Shown: positions 18,790 to 28,669, counted from the stretch's first letter. The stretch is 64,000 nt of DNA from Gammaproteobacteria bacterium (GCA_021772985.1 JAJFKX010000004.1:36323-100322), one strand, 5' to 3'. A program made the numbers and translations. Notes: generated by a model from the sequence alone, not told the origin.

Positions 18790-19734
18790 TCAGCACTCCT
18801 GCTCAACTGTGGGTTGCTCAACCAGCATCTCCAGCATCACCGCCATGCGCACAAATACACCATAATATACTTGTTGCATGACCAGTGACTGCGGCCCATT
18901 CAGCACTTCACTGGCAATTTCCACACCACGATTCACCGGCCCTGGATGTAATACCCTGCAATCCTCGCCGGCAAGCGACAGGCGGTCCTCGGTTAATCCC
19001 CAGCGACGGTAATAGCTGTTGTTATCTGGAATTTCCAGTTCTGAGATACGTTCTTTCTGAATGCGCAACATCATGATTGCATCGGCGCCGGGAATAGCAC
19101 TATCAAAATCATCAAATTCGACCAGATTACCGGGCGGCATTGGCCTGATTTGCATTTCCGGTGGAGCCGCCAGACGCACTTCAGCGGCGCCCAGCATATT
19201 CAACAGTGCGATATTGGATCGCGCAACCCGCGAATGCCTTAGGTCACCGGCAATCACTATGGTTTTACCGGCGACCTCACCCAAAGCTTCCCGTAAGGTA
19301 TAGGCATCCAGCAAAGCCTGGGTCGGATGTGCATGAACACCATCACCTGCATTGATGATGTGCGCACCCGCTGGTGCTACTTCAACCAGCTGATGGGGTG
19401 AGCCTACCTGCGGATGACGCAAACAAAACAACCTGATACCCATCGCGCACAGGTTGTGAAAAGTGTCGGCCAGACTTTCGCCCTTAGTAACGGAGCTGAC
19501 CTGGGATTGCACATTGATCACATGCATGCCCAACTGCTTGGCAGCCAACTCTAGCGCCACCCGGGTTCGGGTGGAAGCCTCATAAAATAAATTAACCATC
19601 GCAATGCCTTCAAGAGGCCGCAACGGCATTTGTTTACGCAAACGATCAGTGCAGGCAAACAACCGCATCACTGTCGCACTGTTTAATGATGCAATATCAA
19701 TCAGGTGCTGCATATTGGGTAAATTATTGCTCAC
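18790..19734 (-). CDS. pyrB: Aspartate carbamoyltransferase, catalytic chain
   Basis: This is a 314-residue enzyme of pyrimidine synthesis, joining carbamoyl phosphate and aspartate. The carbamoyl-phosphate motif reads YEASTRTR, with Ala where most homologues have Pro. HPTQALLDAYT, GDLRHSRVARSN and the aspartate-binding HPGPVNRGVE are intact. Its start overlaps the ruvX end by 11 bases and its stop abuts thiS. No PyrR or pyrI is visible, so it may be an unregulated or PyrC'-associated form. Confidence 0.95.
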   Translation of the reverse strand: MSNNLPNMQHLIDIASLNSATVMRLFACTDRLRKQMPLRPLEGIAMVNLFYEASTRTRVALELAAKQLGMHVINVQSQVSSVTKGESLADTFHNLCAMGIRLFCLRHPQVGSPHQLVEVAPAGAHIINAGDGVHAHPTQALLDAYTLREALGEVAGKTIVIAGDLRHSRVARSNIALLNMLGAAEVRLAAPPEMQIRPMPPGNLVEFDDFDSAIPGADAIMMLRIQKERISELEIPDNNSYYRRWGLTEDRLSLAGEDCRVLHPGPVNRGVEIASEVLNGPQSLVMQQVYYGVFVRMAVMLEMLVEQPTVEQEC

Positions 19735-20152
19735 TCATCCAGGATTCAAGAATTATGCACGCTGCCACTGCATCCAATTGGCGGGCTTGTTTGGCTTTGG
19801 CCTTACCTTGCTTTCGCGCTTCGGCAAAGTGCGATTCGGCTGCTTTGGATGTCAATCGCTCATCATGCATTTCAACCTTTATATGATACCGCGAGGACAC
19901 TGCTGCTGAGAACTGCTCGGCTGCTTTGGTCATTTCTGATGCTGCACCATCAGCATGCAGAGGCCTGCCGACCACAATAATATTGGGCCGCCACTCCTTG
20001 ACCATTTGATCCAACCGATTCCAGTCCGGTTCGCCTTTGCTGCAACGCAGCACTGCCAACGGCCGAGCAATGCCGGTCAATGCCTGACCAATGGCAACAC
20101 CAATCCGTGCAAAACCAAAATCCAGCGCCAGCCAGATACCCGTTGCTGCCAT
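19724..20152 (-). CDS. ruvX: Putative pre-16S rRNA nuclease / RuvX resolvase family
   Basis: This is a 142-residue RNase H-fold protein (YqgF family). DFGFARIGVAIG carries the first catalytic Asp, VVGRPLHADG the second region and HDERLTSKAAE the third. The final AACIILESW also fits. The family is implicated in 16S rRNA 5' maturation and has been proposed as a Holliday junction resolvase. It sits in the conserved yqgE-ruvX-pyrB order. Confidence 0.92.
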   Translation of the reverse strand: MAATGIWLALDFGFARIGVAIGQALTGIARPLAVLRCSKGEPDWNRLDQMVKEWRPNIIVVGRPLHADGAASEMTKAAEQFSAAVSSRYHIKVEMHDERLTSKAAESHFAEARKQGKAKAKQARQLDAVAACIILESWMSEQ

Positions 20153-20179
20153 TAGCGTGTTGTGAAATAACTATTCAAA

Positions 20180-20758
20180 TCAAGCATGCCCACCGGTCAT
20201 ACTCAACTGATTCAGATTGACACCGATACTGTCCAGTGCTTTTTTCCAGCGCTGATCAAGCGGCGCATGAAAAATGATGGCCTTGTCAGCATCAGCATTA
20301 AGCCAGGCATTCTCACGCAATTCCTCTTCCAGCTGACCAGCCGCCCAACTGGCATAACCTAGTGCAATTAGAAAATTGTCAGGCCCCTCACCTTTGGCCA
20401 TATCGATCAGAACATCGCGGGAAGTGGTCAGAAACAGCCCATCCGTCAATTTGATGCTGGATTCCCATTGTGATTCGGGCCCTTGCGGATGACCATCGTG
20501 GAGTACAAAGCCCCGTTCCGGCTGCACGGGTCCACCATGCAATACAATGGTTTCACCAACTTTCGGATTATCGCACTCAATTTCCATTTGCGAAAAAATA
20601 TCGCCCAACTGCATTTCTGTAGCATGGTTGATATTGATACCCAGTGCTCCGTCAGCATTGTGCTGGCACAACAATGTAACACCACGCTTGAAGTTGGGGT
20701 CTTCCAATCCCGGCATCGCAATCAAAAATCGTTGGTTGAGGTATTCACCTTGCATCAT
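20180..20758 (-). CDS. yqgE: YqgE/AlgH family protein
   Basis: This is a protein of about 192 residues of the UPF0301 (AlgH/YqgE) family, of unclear molecular function; AlgH was linked to alginate regulation in Pseudomonas. It has NQRFLIAMPGLEDPNFKRGVTLLCQHN, GALGININHATEMQL and LHGGPVQPERGFVLHD. The start at 20758 fits the family beginning. An upstream ATG would add 20 residues that look unrelated, and ribosome sites are weak for both. It is 27 bases upstream of ruvX. Confidence 0.9.
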   Translation of the reverse strand: MMQGEYLNQRFLIAMPGLEDPNFKRGVTLLCQHNADGALGININHATEMQLGDIFSQMEIECDNPKVGETIVLHGGPVQPERGFVLHDGHPQGPESQWESSIKLTDGLFLTTSRDVLIDMAKGEGPDNFLIALGYASWAAGQLEEELRENAWLNADADKAIIFHAPLDQRWKKALDSIGVNLNQLSMTGGHA

Positions 20759-20837
20759 ATTTTGGCTCTGTGAGCTATCCAAGTATCTGGCAAGATGTGG
20801 TGGCCTTCTAGAATACATACAAGCCAGTGTTTATATC

Positions 20838-22310
20838 TTACGCCACATCACTCAAAGATTCTTTTGAAATTGCTTCAGCTCCGTACCAGTGCAGACTATG
20901 CGCCAGACCGGCAACCTGCCCAAGCAACAACATTGACGGTGATTTTATCTGATTATTACGTGCGGTTTCAGGTAAATCATGTAACACACCGGTGATCACA
21001 CGCTGATTACTGCGACTGCCATTTTCTACTAGTGCAAACGGCGTATTTGGATTTTTTCCGTGCGCCAGTAATCGATCACGTAACAGTGATAATTGCCCAA
21101 CCCCCATATACACCGCCAATGTTTGATTGTCATCAGCGAGCGCCGCCCAATCCAGTCGATCCATGGAATCCTGGCAGTGTGCCGTTACCAGACGTACCGA
21201 CTGGGCATAATCCCGATGGGTCAACGGCACCCCGGCATAAGCACCACATGCCATTGCCGCAGATATTCCCGGCACTACCGCAAATTCAATGTCATGCTGA
21301 CGCAATACCTGTAACTCTTCTCCACCTCGGCCGAATACAAACGGATCACCACCTTTTAAACGGACAACACGCTTCCCGGCCTGAGCTTCACGTATCAGAA
21401 TCTGATGTATCTGATTTTGGGTTGTCTCGTGCTGGCCGGCGCGTTTGGCGACCAAAATGCGTTCAGCATCCCGCCTTGCCAGTTCCAGCACCTCGTCACT
21501 GACCAGCCGATCATGCACGATGACATCAGCCTGCTGCAATTCCCGCAGTGCCTGAATGGTCAACAAACCTGGATCACCAGGGCCGGCCCCTACCAAAATC
21601 ACCTTGCCTGGCTTAGGCTGTTTGATCAGCTGCATACCCGTTGCTGCCAGCGAGCGTGATAACAATTGTTCTGCTTCGCTTAACTGTCGTGCTTTAACCA
21701 GTTCGGAAAATTCACTGTCGAGTAACTGATCGTACCATTGCCGGCGTTTGCCAACATCCGGCAATGCCTGTTTGATACGTTCCCGCCATTCACTCAGCAG
21801 GCCGGCTGCCTGACCAACAGACTCATCCAATAACAGCTCCAGTTTTGCGCGCATCCGTCGCGCCATAACCGGCGCCACTCCAGCGCTGGAGATGGCTGCC
21901 TGTATAGGACCTCGCTGCAGTACTGCCGGCACCTGGAATTGGGTCAATTCCAAATCATCAACTACATTCGTAAATACCCGGCAACGTTTGCCCAATGCTG
22001 CCGTATAACGATTCAAATCTTTATTATCAGTGGCCGCAATCACCAGCCATGCCTGTTGCACGGCACGCTGCAAACGCCAACGGCCATACCATCCGGCAAC
22101 GCCTGATAACAACACATTCTGCCGCAGCACATTAATATGTTGTGCACTTGCCCATTGTTGTACAGCAGGCGTTGTGTGGCGGGCCAGCACCTGTATATCT
22201 GCTCCAGTATCCAGTAATGCTGCAATTTTACGTTCAGCCACCAGGCCACCACCAATCACCAAAACCCGGCGATCGCGCAAATCAGCAAATATTGGATAAA
22301 GCCTGTTCAT
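20838..22310 (-). CDS. cysG: Siroheme synthase (trifunctional)
   Basis: This is a 490-residue fusion. The N-terminal half is the precorrin-2 dehydrogenase/sirohydrochlorin ferrochelatase with an NAD motif VLVIGGGLVAERK (15-27) and ISSAGVAPVMARRMRAKLE. The C-terminal half is uroporphyrinogen-III methyltransferase with VILVGAGPGDPGLLT and VRLKGGDPFVFGRGGEE. It makes the siroheme used by the sulfite reductase hemoprotein CysI encoded in this window. It is divergent from cysB, with an ATAAC-N5-GTTAT palindrome in the shared upstream region. An insertion of about 10 residues (YGRWRLQRA) interrupts the usual dehydrogenase spacing. Confidence 0.96.
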   Translation of the reverse strand: MNRLYPIFADLRDRRVLVIGGGLVAERKIAALLDTGADIQVLARHTTPAVQQWASAQHINVLRQNVLLSGVAGWYGRWRLQRAVQQAWLVIAATDNKDLNRYTAALGKRCRVFTNVVDDLELTQFQVPAVLQRGPIQAAISSAGVAPVMARRMRAKLELLLDESVGQAAGLLSEWRERIKQALPDVGKRRQWYDQLLDSEFSELVKARQLSEAEQLLSRSLAATGMQLIKQPKPGKVILVGAGPGDPGLLTIQALRELQQADVIVHDRLVSDEVLELARRDAERILVAKRAGQHETTQNQIHQILIREAQAGKRVVRLKGGDPFVFGRGGEELQVLRQHDIEFAVVPGISAAMACGAYAGVPLTHRDYAQSVRLVTAHCQDSMDRLDWAALADDNQTLAVYMGVGQLSLLRDRLLAHGKNPNTPFALVENGSRSNQRVITGVLHDLPETARNNQIKSPSMLLLGQVAGLAHSLHWYGAEAISKESLSDVA

Positions 22311-22366
22311 CAGATCAAAATAGGCGCCTCATCAGTATAAGAAAAATGAACATCGCTTGGCTGCTT

Positions 22367-22381
22367 ATAACCAAACGTTAT
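22367..22381. promoter_or_regulatory. Putative LysR-type (CysB) operator between cysG and cysB
   Basis: ATAACCAAACGTTAT is an inverted repeat, ATAAC-N5-GTTAT, with the T-N11-A form typical of LysR-family sites. It lies 57 bases from the cysG start and 79 bases from the cysB start, as expected for a regulator controlling itself and a divergent target. Which protein binds is an inference. Confidence 0.5.
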
Positions 22382-22459
22382 ATCAAACATCATCACAGTA
22401 GTGGTGCTTATCTCATGAACGAATTATGCTTACCACCAGTAAATAATTGATAGCCATCA

Positions 22460-23452
22460 ATGACCCTGACCCAACTTCGTTACCTGGTAGCCATTGCTGA
22501 TGCCGGCCTGAACATTACCCAGGCGGCTGAACGCGTGTTTGCTACCCAACCCGGCCTGTCCAAACAACTGCGCCATTTGGAAGATGAACTCGGTCTGCAA
22601 ATGTTTTCACGCAGTGGCCGCAGTCTGGAAGCAGTTACTCCCGCAGGTGCATTGGTTATCGAACGCGCCCGCAAGATAATTGATGAAGCTGAAAGTATTC
22701 GTGCACTGGCCGCCAATATGCGGCACGAATCAACCGGCGAGTTGCGAATCGCAACCACCCATACCCAGGCGCGCTTTGTACTGCCACCAGCCATCGCCAA
22801 ACTCAAACATGAGTTCCCTGACGTCAATATCCACCTGATGCCCGGTGGTGATGCAGAGCTGCTGGAACTGCTGCATCGTGATGAAATCGACATGGCTATT
22901 ATGAGTGGTACCAGCAGTCCACCGTCAGGCTATATTGCTGTTCCAGTATTTGACTGGGAACGGGTGATCATGATGCCCAATACGCATCCATTAACCGATG
23001 TGGGAGATGATATTACCCTCTCACAACTGGCAGACTATCCTTTGGTCAGTTATGAATCTGCCACATCCCCGGACTCATCATTGCGCAAAGCTTTCGCGGC
23101 AATTGAATTGGCGCCTCGGATTGCCTGTACGGCCCGCGATGCAGACCTGATTAAAACCTATGTTCGTGCTGGTTTGGGTGTGGGTATTCTGGCGGAAATG
23201 GCGATTCTGCCTGAAGACAGAGCCGATCTGGAATTACGCTGCATAGACAACCTGCTGCCAACCTGTACAACCTGGATACTGGTGCGTCAGGATCGTTTGT
23301 TACGCGAATACGCTTTGGCATTTATCAGTGGTCTGGCGCCTCAGATAGAACGCAAAAAATTGCCCCGCATGCTTAACCCTGATGAACCTGATCAATTTCC
23401 AGCGCCATTTCACTGGCGCGACCTGCATGGCTCAAATTGCCCAAATAGCTAG
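22460..23452 (+). CDS. cysB: LysR-family regulator of sulfur assimilation (CysB-like)
   Basis: This is a 330-residue protein with an N-terminal winged helix (TLTQLRYLVAIADAGLNITQAAERVFATQPGLSKQLRHLEDEL) and a C-terminal effector domain. TSPDSSLRKAF and RAGLGVGILAEMAI fit the CysB/Cbl subgroup. In relatives it activates cys genes in response to N-acetylserine or O-acetylserine. Divergent cysG and the nearby cysJIH support this role. The tail beyond residue 300 is about 10 residues longer than in E. coli. Confidence 0.92.
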   Translation: MTLTQLRYLVAIADAGLNITQAAERVFATQPGLSKQLRHLEDELGLQMFSRSGRSLEAVTPAGALVIERARKIIDEAESIRALAANMRHESTGELRIATTHTQARFVLPPAIAKLKHEFPDVNIHLMPGGDAELLELLHRDEIDMAIMSGTSSPPSGYIAVPVFDWERVIMMPNTHPLTDVGDDITLSQLADYPLVSYESATSPDSSLRKAFAAIELAPRIACTARDADLIKTYVRAGLGVGILAEMAILPEDRADLELRCIDNLLPTCTTWILVRQDRLLREYALAFISGLAPQIERKKLPRMLNPDEPDQFPAPFHWRDLHGSNCPNS

Positions 23453-23504
23453 ACAGCAACAATACCTAACTGCATAGACTTTAATCTATAAGTGACCTAT
23501 TTAT

Positions 23505-24038
23505 ATGCTCAGCTATCGCAAAGCAAAATTCAGTGATGCAGAACAAATTGGATTGCTGCATGCCGACAGCTGGAAACGTCATTATCGGGGAATGCTGGAA
23601 GATGATTTTCTTGACCATCGGGCCGCTAGCAACCGGATACAGGTTTGGCTGACCCGCCTGGATAATCCTGCCGCTAACCAATGGGTTTTGCTGGCCGAAG
23701 AAGACAGCAGATTATTGGGTTTTATTTGTGTTTACAGCAAGGATGACCCAACCTGGGGTTCCTTGATTGATAACCTGCACGTGGCACACAACAGTCAGGG
23801 CAAAGGCATCGGCACCTGGTTAATGATGCAGGCACGCTGTTGGCTGGAAGATCATTTTGCCGGTACCGGTGTGTACCTATGGGTTATGCAGGATAATCCT
23901 TCCGCCCGCCGATTTTACGAGATGCTCGGTGCCAGCGAGCAAGATACTGTTGATAAACCCAACCCTGCAGGTGGCGGATCGGCTTTTAATTGCCGCTATA
24001 GCTGGGCAACCCCTGGCGATATTATCGTTGCTGCATAG
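23505..24038 (+). CDS. GNAT family N-acetyltransferase
   Basis: This is a 177-residue GCN5-type acetyltransferase. The acetyl-CoA pyrophosphate loop is NSQGKGIGTWLM (about 95-106), preceded by the beta4 strand SLIDNLHV and followed by VYLWVMQDNPSARRFYEMLG, the usual Asn and Tyr of motif B. The substrate is not readable. It has its own short upstream region and ends at a long palindrome shared with the convergent VWA gene. Confidence 0.88.
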   Translation: MLSYRKAKFSDAEQIGLLHADSWKRHYRGMLEDDFLDHRAASNRIQVWLTRLDNPAANQWVLLAEEDSRLLGFICVYSKDDPTWGSLIDNLHVAHNSQGKGIGTWLMMQARCWLEDHFAGTGVYLWVMQDNPSARRFYEMLGASEQDTVDKPNPAGGGSAFNCRYSWATPGDIIVAA

Positions 24039-24096
24039 CAGCATGCATACCCGTTAATCGACCAGGACACATGGCACATAGTGACAACGATGCTAT

Positions 24097-24130
24097 ATGC
24101 CGCCTGCACTCAATTGAGTACAGGCGGCAT
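24097..24130. terminator. Long palindrome between GNAT and VWA genes
   Basis: The 34-base inverted repeat joins ATGCCGCCTG to CAGGCGGCAT through ACTCAATTGAGT, with a single imperfect pair that becomes a G-U wobble on the minus strand. It lies between two convergent genes and can fold on both strands, so it is a likely bidirectional terminator, without a T-run. Confidence 0.6.
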
Positions 24131-24160
24131 GGAAAACCTGCCAGTATTACAAAATAGCAG

Positions 24161-27100
24161 TCACGGGCGTTGCGACCTTAACCAAAAAATGATGGCCAGA
24201 ATCAGTGCCAAAGCCAATGCTATCAAAAGTATCAAAATGATCAGCCATAGCTTGGATTGCAGTATATCCAGCAAGTCGCCATTATCAGCAGACGAGTTAC
24301 TGCTATCTGCCGGGCGTGGCTCAATATCCAATTCATCAAGCGGATCCGATCCTTGACCAACCTCGGCACCATCTGGAATATTATCGCCATCGCTGTCCGC
24401 AATATTCGGATTGGCGCCAGCGTTCCATTCACCTACATTATCCAAACCATCAAGGTCGGGATCCTGGTTGCTATCGGCACGGTTAGGATCTGTCCCGTAT
24501 ATAATTTCCCAGATATCAGGCACTTTGTCATTGTCTGAATCTATCCCTGCCTGTTGGTCATCAGCAGGGTCACGTGGATCCAATCTGAGTTTGATCTCAA
24601 CTCCATCCAGTGCGCCACCAGCATCGGTATCCCTTACTCTTGGGTCAGTGTGGTTGTAACGTTCAACAATGTTTCTGGCACCATCACGATCGGGATCACC
24701 GAACGCGTCTGCTGAGCCGATCACAAAGCCGTGCAACTGTTCCCAAAGATCAGGTAAACGGTCGGCATCTGCATCCCGGTAAGGAACAAACAATCCTTGC
24801 TCTGCTACTCTGCGGAACGCAGCTCCGGCATTCGAGGTTCCCCTAGCGCGAACCTCAATTGAATATCCGCCACCGAGAACAGGGACAAACACCCCGGTAT
24901 ACAGACCATCTCCTGCTGTTGCATCCGGCCTGTTGCCATCGTCCTTGAGTGCTACCCCATATGGGCGGTTGTCTGAATCAATAAAGGCAGCTTCCAGCTG
25001 TGCGTTACGAATCGGTGCGGTGTCGCTGACTGACGCCATCACCACAACTTCTTGATCAACTTCAAGTTGCTGCTGCGGTGTCAGAATAAACGCATCAACA
25101 GTCAGGGTGCTTTCACCATCAAGACTGGCAACATAGGGAACCAATGATTTCTTGCTGAAGACCTCAATACTCCAAAAACCCGGCTTCGGCAAAGGGAAGT
25201 GATACACAATATGCCGATTGGACGAGCGAATATCAGCGCCAGCATAATTGGCATCAACACGAACACCATCCGGATCCACTAACACAACATCCAAAGGATC
25301 ACTGGGATCGGTCCAATTAACCGACAATGTCGCGTTTTTCAGATCGTCAATCAAGAAAGCTGTCTCAGGATCATCTTCCAGCAAAATTTTCGGACCATGC
25401 CGCAGCGCTGCAAACGCGCCAGGCGGAAATTGCACGCCAAGCCGATTAATATTGACATTTATAATACTGTCGTTGGGTTGCTCGATTGGAGTTGACTCAA
25501 TAATTTGTCGCGGCGGAGAGGCCACATGTGACGATTGCCAGACACGTTGGTTATTGCGCACCAACTCACCAGCGGTACGATAAGCATCCGGCAATCTGTT
25601 AACCAATGAGAGCTCTCCTGCTGCCTTGGCATAGGCTGACGACATCAGCGGTAAGTTAAATGCCATCTCTGCAACATCCTCTGGGTCCAGAGCCACATGA
25701 ATATGGTGCCCACGCTCACCAAGATCAGCATCGATATCCTGCATCAGCGATGATGCATCGGGACCAACAGATATACCGAAAATATAGGTGTCGTCATATA
25801 CGCCGCCATTTTGGAACTTATCTTTAAGCGGATCAGATGGTGGTGGCGAATAGCCAAGCCCTGCAGGTGGACCATCCCAGAACGGTGGCGTATTTTCCAA
25901 ACCATCTGAAATAACCACTATTGCTTTCACCGCACTGTTATCGGTAATCGCATCAATCAACTGCTGACCTTCTTCCAGCCCAAGACCTACGGAGGTGGCA
26001 CCACCGGGCATCAGACCATCAATCAGATTACTCACCGCTTCACGGTTGGTGTCATTGGACATCAGCGGTGCTGGTGTCAGCTTATCGCTGGTGCTGGAAA
26101 ACCAGGCAGCACCGATCTGTTCACTGTCCTGGGTTACGTTGATCAGCAGTGCCGCTGCTGCCTGTGCGGAGGTCATTTTTTCGAAATCACGCATACTGCC
26201 GGAGCGATCCATCACAAAAATCTGGTGCGCCAATGGACGCGGTTCATATCTGAGCGACCCGGTACGTTGTGCGGTCAGTGTTTGACCGCAGAGGGTCGTG
26301 CTCACTTCAAGATCGAACAAAATCTCACCAGGAGTTGGTGGGTTCGGTGCCTGTACCAGCAACCAATATTCATTCTGCACCCGCCAAACATTGATAATGG
26401 TTGCCGAGGTTAACGGTGGAGTGGCAATCGAACCGATCGAAACAGAGAAATCCCCAATATCCAGTTCACGCACAACCGGGTCCATGGCTACCCGCACATA
26501 AAACTTTTCCGGCGAACTCGGCGCGCCGACTGGAATGATTTCACCCGGGCTGAATGCTGTCGCAGCTCGTGGCCGGGTTAGATTGAAACCGAGATCTGTT
26601 TGCAAAGTACCGTTAGTGGTGCTTTCAAAGCCTGTGCGATCGCGTGCATGGATAGTAAAAGCCGTTGTCGCATCTAACGACAGTTGCGTGCAGGAAAGCT
26701 CAGCACGATACATATAACCGCCCATTTCAATCATCGGTGTTTTATCCGTCGAACCGCTGATTTGCACCCAAACCGAAGGATCCGGGTGATCACTACGGAT
26801 TGATTGTGCAATCCCATAGCGGCCACGATTGTCATAGACAGTGGCGGTGACTTCGAAGTCACGGGTTTCATTGCCTGCATCGGGCAACACCCTGGTGTCG
26901 ACAAATTCAATCCGTGGCACCACCGGCGTAGCCGTTTCATCTGGCGTTGCCGTCCAACTCTCGCCGGGGTTATCAGTATTGCGATAAACCGCTGCTGCAC
27001 CGGATTCAACAGTGTTGTGCATAGAACCACCAACAATCAGATCAAGGTCACCATCATTATCAAGGTCACCCACATCTGTGGATAAACGAAACAGCATGTC

Positions 27101-28363
27101 ATCAGCTGCAGTCTGTTGTCCCACGCCTGATCCGGATGATGCATTCGCACCCAGCGGTGACGCGGTAGTCTCCACAAAATTTCCGGAATTTTGCAGTGAA
27201 AACACCCGGATATCACCACCCAGGTGGAAATCAATCATCACTACATCCATTTGTCCGTCACCATCAAAATCAGCCTGCCGGGAATCATAGGTAGACCAGG
27301 ATTCGCTACCGGGCATTTTGGCAAATGTGTTGAAACCAGGACCAAACAGAACCCCTTCATTGGCTCGCTGTTGTGCTGTACCCCGTTCTGAATAACCGAG
27401 CACAACATCCAAAGCACCGTCACCATCCATATCAAGAATGTCTTCAACCGTGGCCGGCCCACTGCAATTAGAACTCGGATTACCGGTATCGCAGGTTCCT
27501 GGGTATTCCAGTTTTTCGTCAAGGACAAACTGGCTGCCGTCCCATCTATACAATCGATTATCTTCAGATCCGACCGCACCTCCACCGGTAAGCGCCAGAT
27601 CGAGATCACCATCCCAATCGTAATCTGCAAGAAATACAGAATGCGTATCTGCTGCATCACCGGCATCAACTTCCTGAAAAATCGTGTGGTTATTATCAAA
27701 CCAGGGTGAAACACCTTTGTTCATAAACACTTTGCTGGTCGCACCACTGGTGTATTCAGCAATCACAATATCAAGATAACCATCACCATTAATATCACCC
27801 AAAACTGAATCATCAATGGTTTCGCCATCATGTACTTTGATCGCCGTGGCACCGTCAAAAACACCGGTTCCGTCACCAAACACAATGTAAATTTCCCCTT
27901 CATCAGGTCGGATCAAGTCAAGGTTTCCATCCCGATCAATATCACCAAACTCACCGTCATAGGTTCGTTTTGTTTGGATAGGGTTCGGGAAAGCATCGGT
28001 TTTCAAGGTGAAATTGAGCACCCCAGGCGAGGCTGGATTGAAATTGTTGATAAATATGCCATCACCGATAGGGCGTAGTGCTTCTACTCCACCAACTTCG
28101 TATTGAAGTTTTACCCCCCACAAATCCAGGTCGCCATCGTTATCAACATCGCCGAGTGCAACGTCTTTAAAATATTCGCCGGTTTCCACACCGGCATTCG
28201 CGTTACTGCAACTCGACGCGTCGCTTTTGCCGCACATAGCCCAGGTACCCACATGTTCAAAAGATTGCGAAAAGCCCGGCTGGATACCGGCCAGCGCAAT
28301 AACACAAATCAGTAAAAACTTTTGCATAGCAGAACTGCTACGCATCATCACAAATCCATTCAT
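24161..28363 (-). CDS. Large surface protein: FG-GAP repeats, VWA domain, Ca-binding repeats, TM anchor
   Basis: This is a protein of about 1400 residues with a signal peptide ending near GIQPGFSQ. The first 450 residues hold repeated D-x-D-x-DGD-x-D segments (GDVDNDGDLDL, DINGDGYLDI, DYDWDGDLDL), typical of FG-GAP/VCBS beta-propellers. A VWA domain starts about residue 714 with an intact MIDAS DRSGS (D719). Ig-like and transport-proprotein-like stretches follow. After that come thrombospondin-type-3-like Ca repeats (DTDAGGALDG, DSDNDKVPDIW, DSDGDNIPDGAE). One membrane helix at about 1372-1393 is followed by RSQRP. The start ATG 28363 is chosen for its signal peptide. It resembles adhesin or protein-binding surface proteins; the role is unknown. 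Confidence 0.85.
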   Translation of the reverse strand: MNGFVMMRSSSAMQKFLLICVIALAGIQPGFSQSFEHVGTWAMCGKSDASSCSNANAGVETGEYFKDVALGDVDNDGDLDLWGVKLQYEVGGVEALRPIGDGIFINNFNPASPGVLNFTLKTDAFPNPIQTKRTYDGEFGDIDRDGNLDLIRPDEGEIYIVFGDGTGVFDGATAIKVHDGETIDDSVLGDINGDGYLDIVIAEYTSGATSKVFMNKGVSPWFDNNHTIFQEVDAGDAADTHSVFLADYDWDGDLDLALTGGGAVGSEDNRLYRWDGSQFVLDEKLEYPGTCDTGNPSSNCSGPATVEDILDMDGDGALDVVLGYSERGTAQQRANEGVLFGPGFNTFAKMPGSESWSTYDSRQADFDGDGQMDVVMIDFHLGGDIRVFSLQNSGNFVETTASPLGANASSGSGVGQQTAADDMLFRLSTDVGDLDNDGDLDLIVGGSMHNTVESGAAAVYRNTDNPGESWTATPDETATPVVPRIEFVDTRVLPDAGNETRDFEVTATVYDNRGRYGIAQSIRSDHPDPSVWVQISGSTDKTPMIEMGGYMYRAELSCTQLSLDATTAFTIHARDRTGFESTTNGTLQTDLGFNLTRPRAATAFSPGEIIPVGAPSSPEKFYVRVAMDPVVRELDIGDFSVSIGSIATPPLTSATIINVWRVQNEYWLLVQAPNPPTPGEILFDLEVSTTLCGQTLTAQRTGSLRYEPRPLAHQIFVMDRSGSMRDFEKMTSAQAAAALLINVTQDSEQIGAAWFSSTSDKLTPAPLMSNDTNREAVSNLIDGLMPGGATSVGLGLEEGQQLIDAITDNSAVKAIVVISDGLENTPPFWDGPPAGLGYSPPPSDPLKDKFQNGGVYDDTYIFGISVGPDASSLMQDIDADLGERGHHIHVALDPEDVAEMAFNLPLMSSAYAKAAGELSLVNRLPDAYRTAGELVRNNQRVWQSSHVASPPRQIIESTPIEQPNDSIINVNINRLGVQFPPGAFAALRHGPKILLEDDPETAFLIDDLKNATLSVNWTDPSDPLDVVLVDPDGVRVDANYAGADIRSSNRHIVYHFPLPKPGFWSIEVFSKKSLVPYVASLDGESTLTVDAFILTPQQQLEVDQEVVVMASVSDTAPIRNAQLEAAFIDSDNRPYGVALKDDGNRPDATAGDGLYTGVFVPVLGGGYSIEVRARGTSNAGAAFRRVAEQGLFVPYRDADADRLPDLWEQLHGFVIGSADAFGDPDRDGARNIVERYNHTDPRVRDTDAGGALDGVEIKLRLDPRDPADDQQAGIDSDNDKVPDIWEIIYGTDPNRADSNQDPDLDGLDNVGEWNAGANPNIADSDGDNIPDGAEVGQGSDPLDELDIEPRPADSSNSSADNGDLLDILQSKLWLIILILLIALALALILAIIFWLRSQRP

Positions 28364-28648
28364 GACCCTACCTCTGTAATTGGCCTTATGCAGCACGGCT
28401 CATAAGCCCTTGAATTTTTTATGCTTTATTTACTCTTGCCAATTGGCACTGAGAAAATATGTGCTTTTAATTATTATTCGTCTTGCTGTTGTAGGCGACA
28501 GCAGAGGCATAACTACAACAATCGAACCAGTGTGCTTGCGGGGTGGAAGGCCAGTGTGGGTGTTACAGGCATGTAAACAATCATGCAGGTCGTAGTAAGC
28601 ACTAAACACTGCTGGTATCTTTTTTTGATACCAACAATACATATCTGA

Positions 28649-28669
28649 GGGACCCATAGTATGGGTCCC
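28649..28669 (-). terminator. Hairpins downstream of the Cys-rich secreted protein
   Basis: GGGACCCATA and TATGGGTCCC form a perfect 10-bp stem 44 bases after the stop codon of the upstream minus-strand gene. A second hairpin at 28614-28632 has GGTATC arms around seven T on the plus strand. The surrounding 349 bases (28364-28712) contain no convincing gene; the short open frames there have no family features. Confidence 0.5.

Noticed and set aside
24240..24300. Rhombosortase or PEP-CTERM tail on the VWA protein
   Set aside because: The C-terminus has a helix and RSQRP but no Gly-Gly or PEP motif before it.
28380..28657. Two short frames (one on each strand) in the gap before the VWA gene
   Set aside because: No ribosome sites, no family features, and they cross hairpins; probably not coding.
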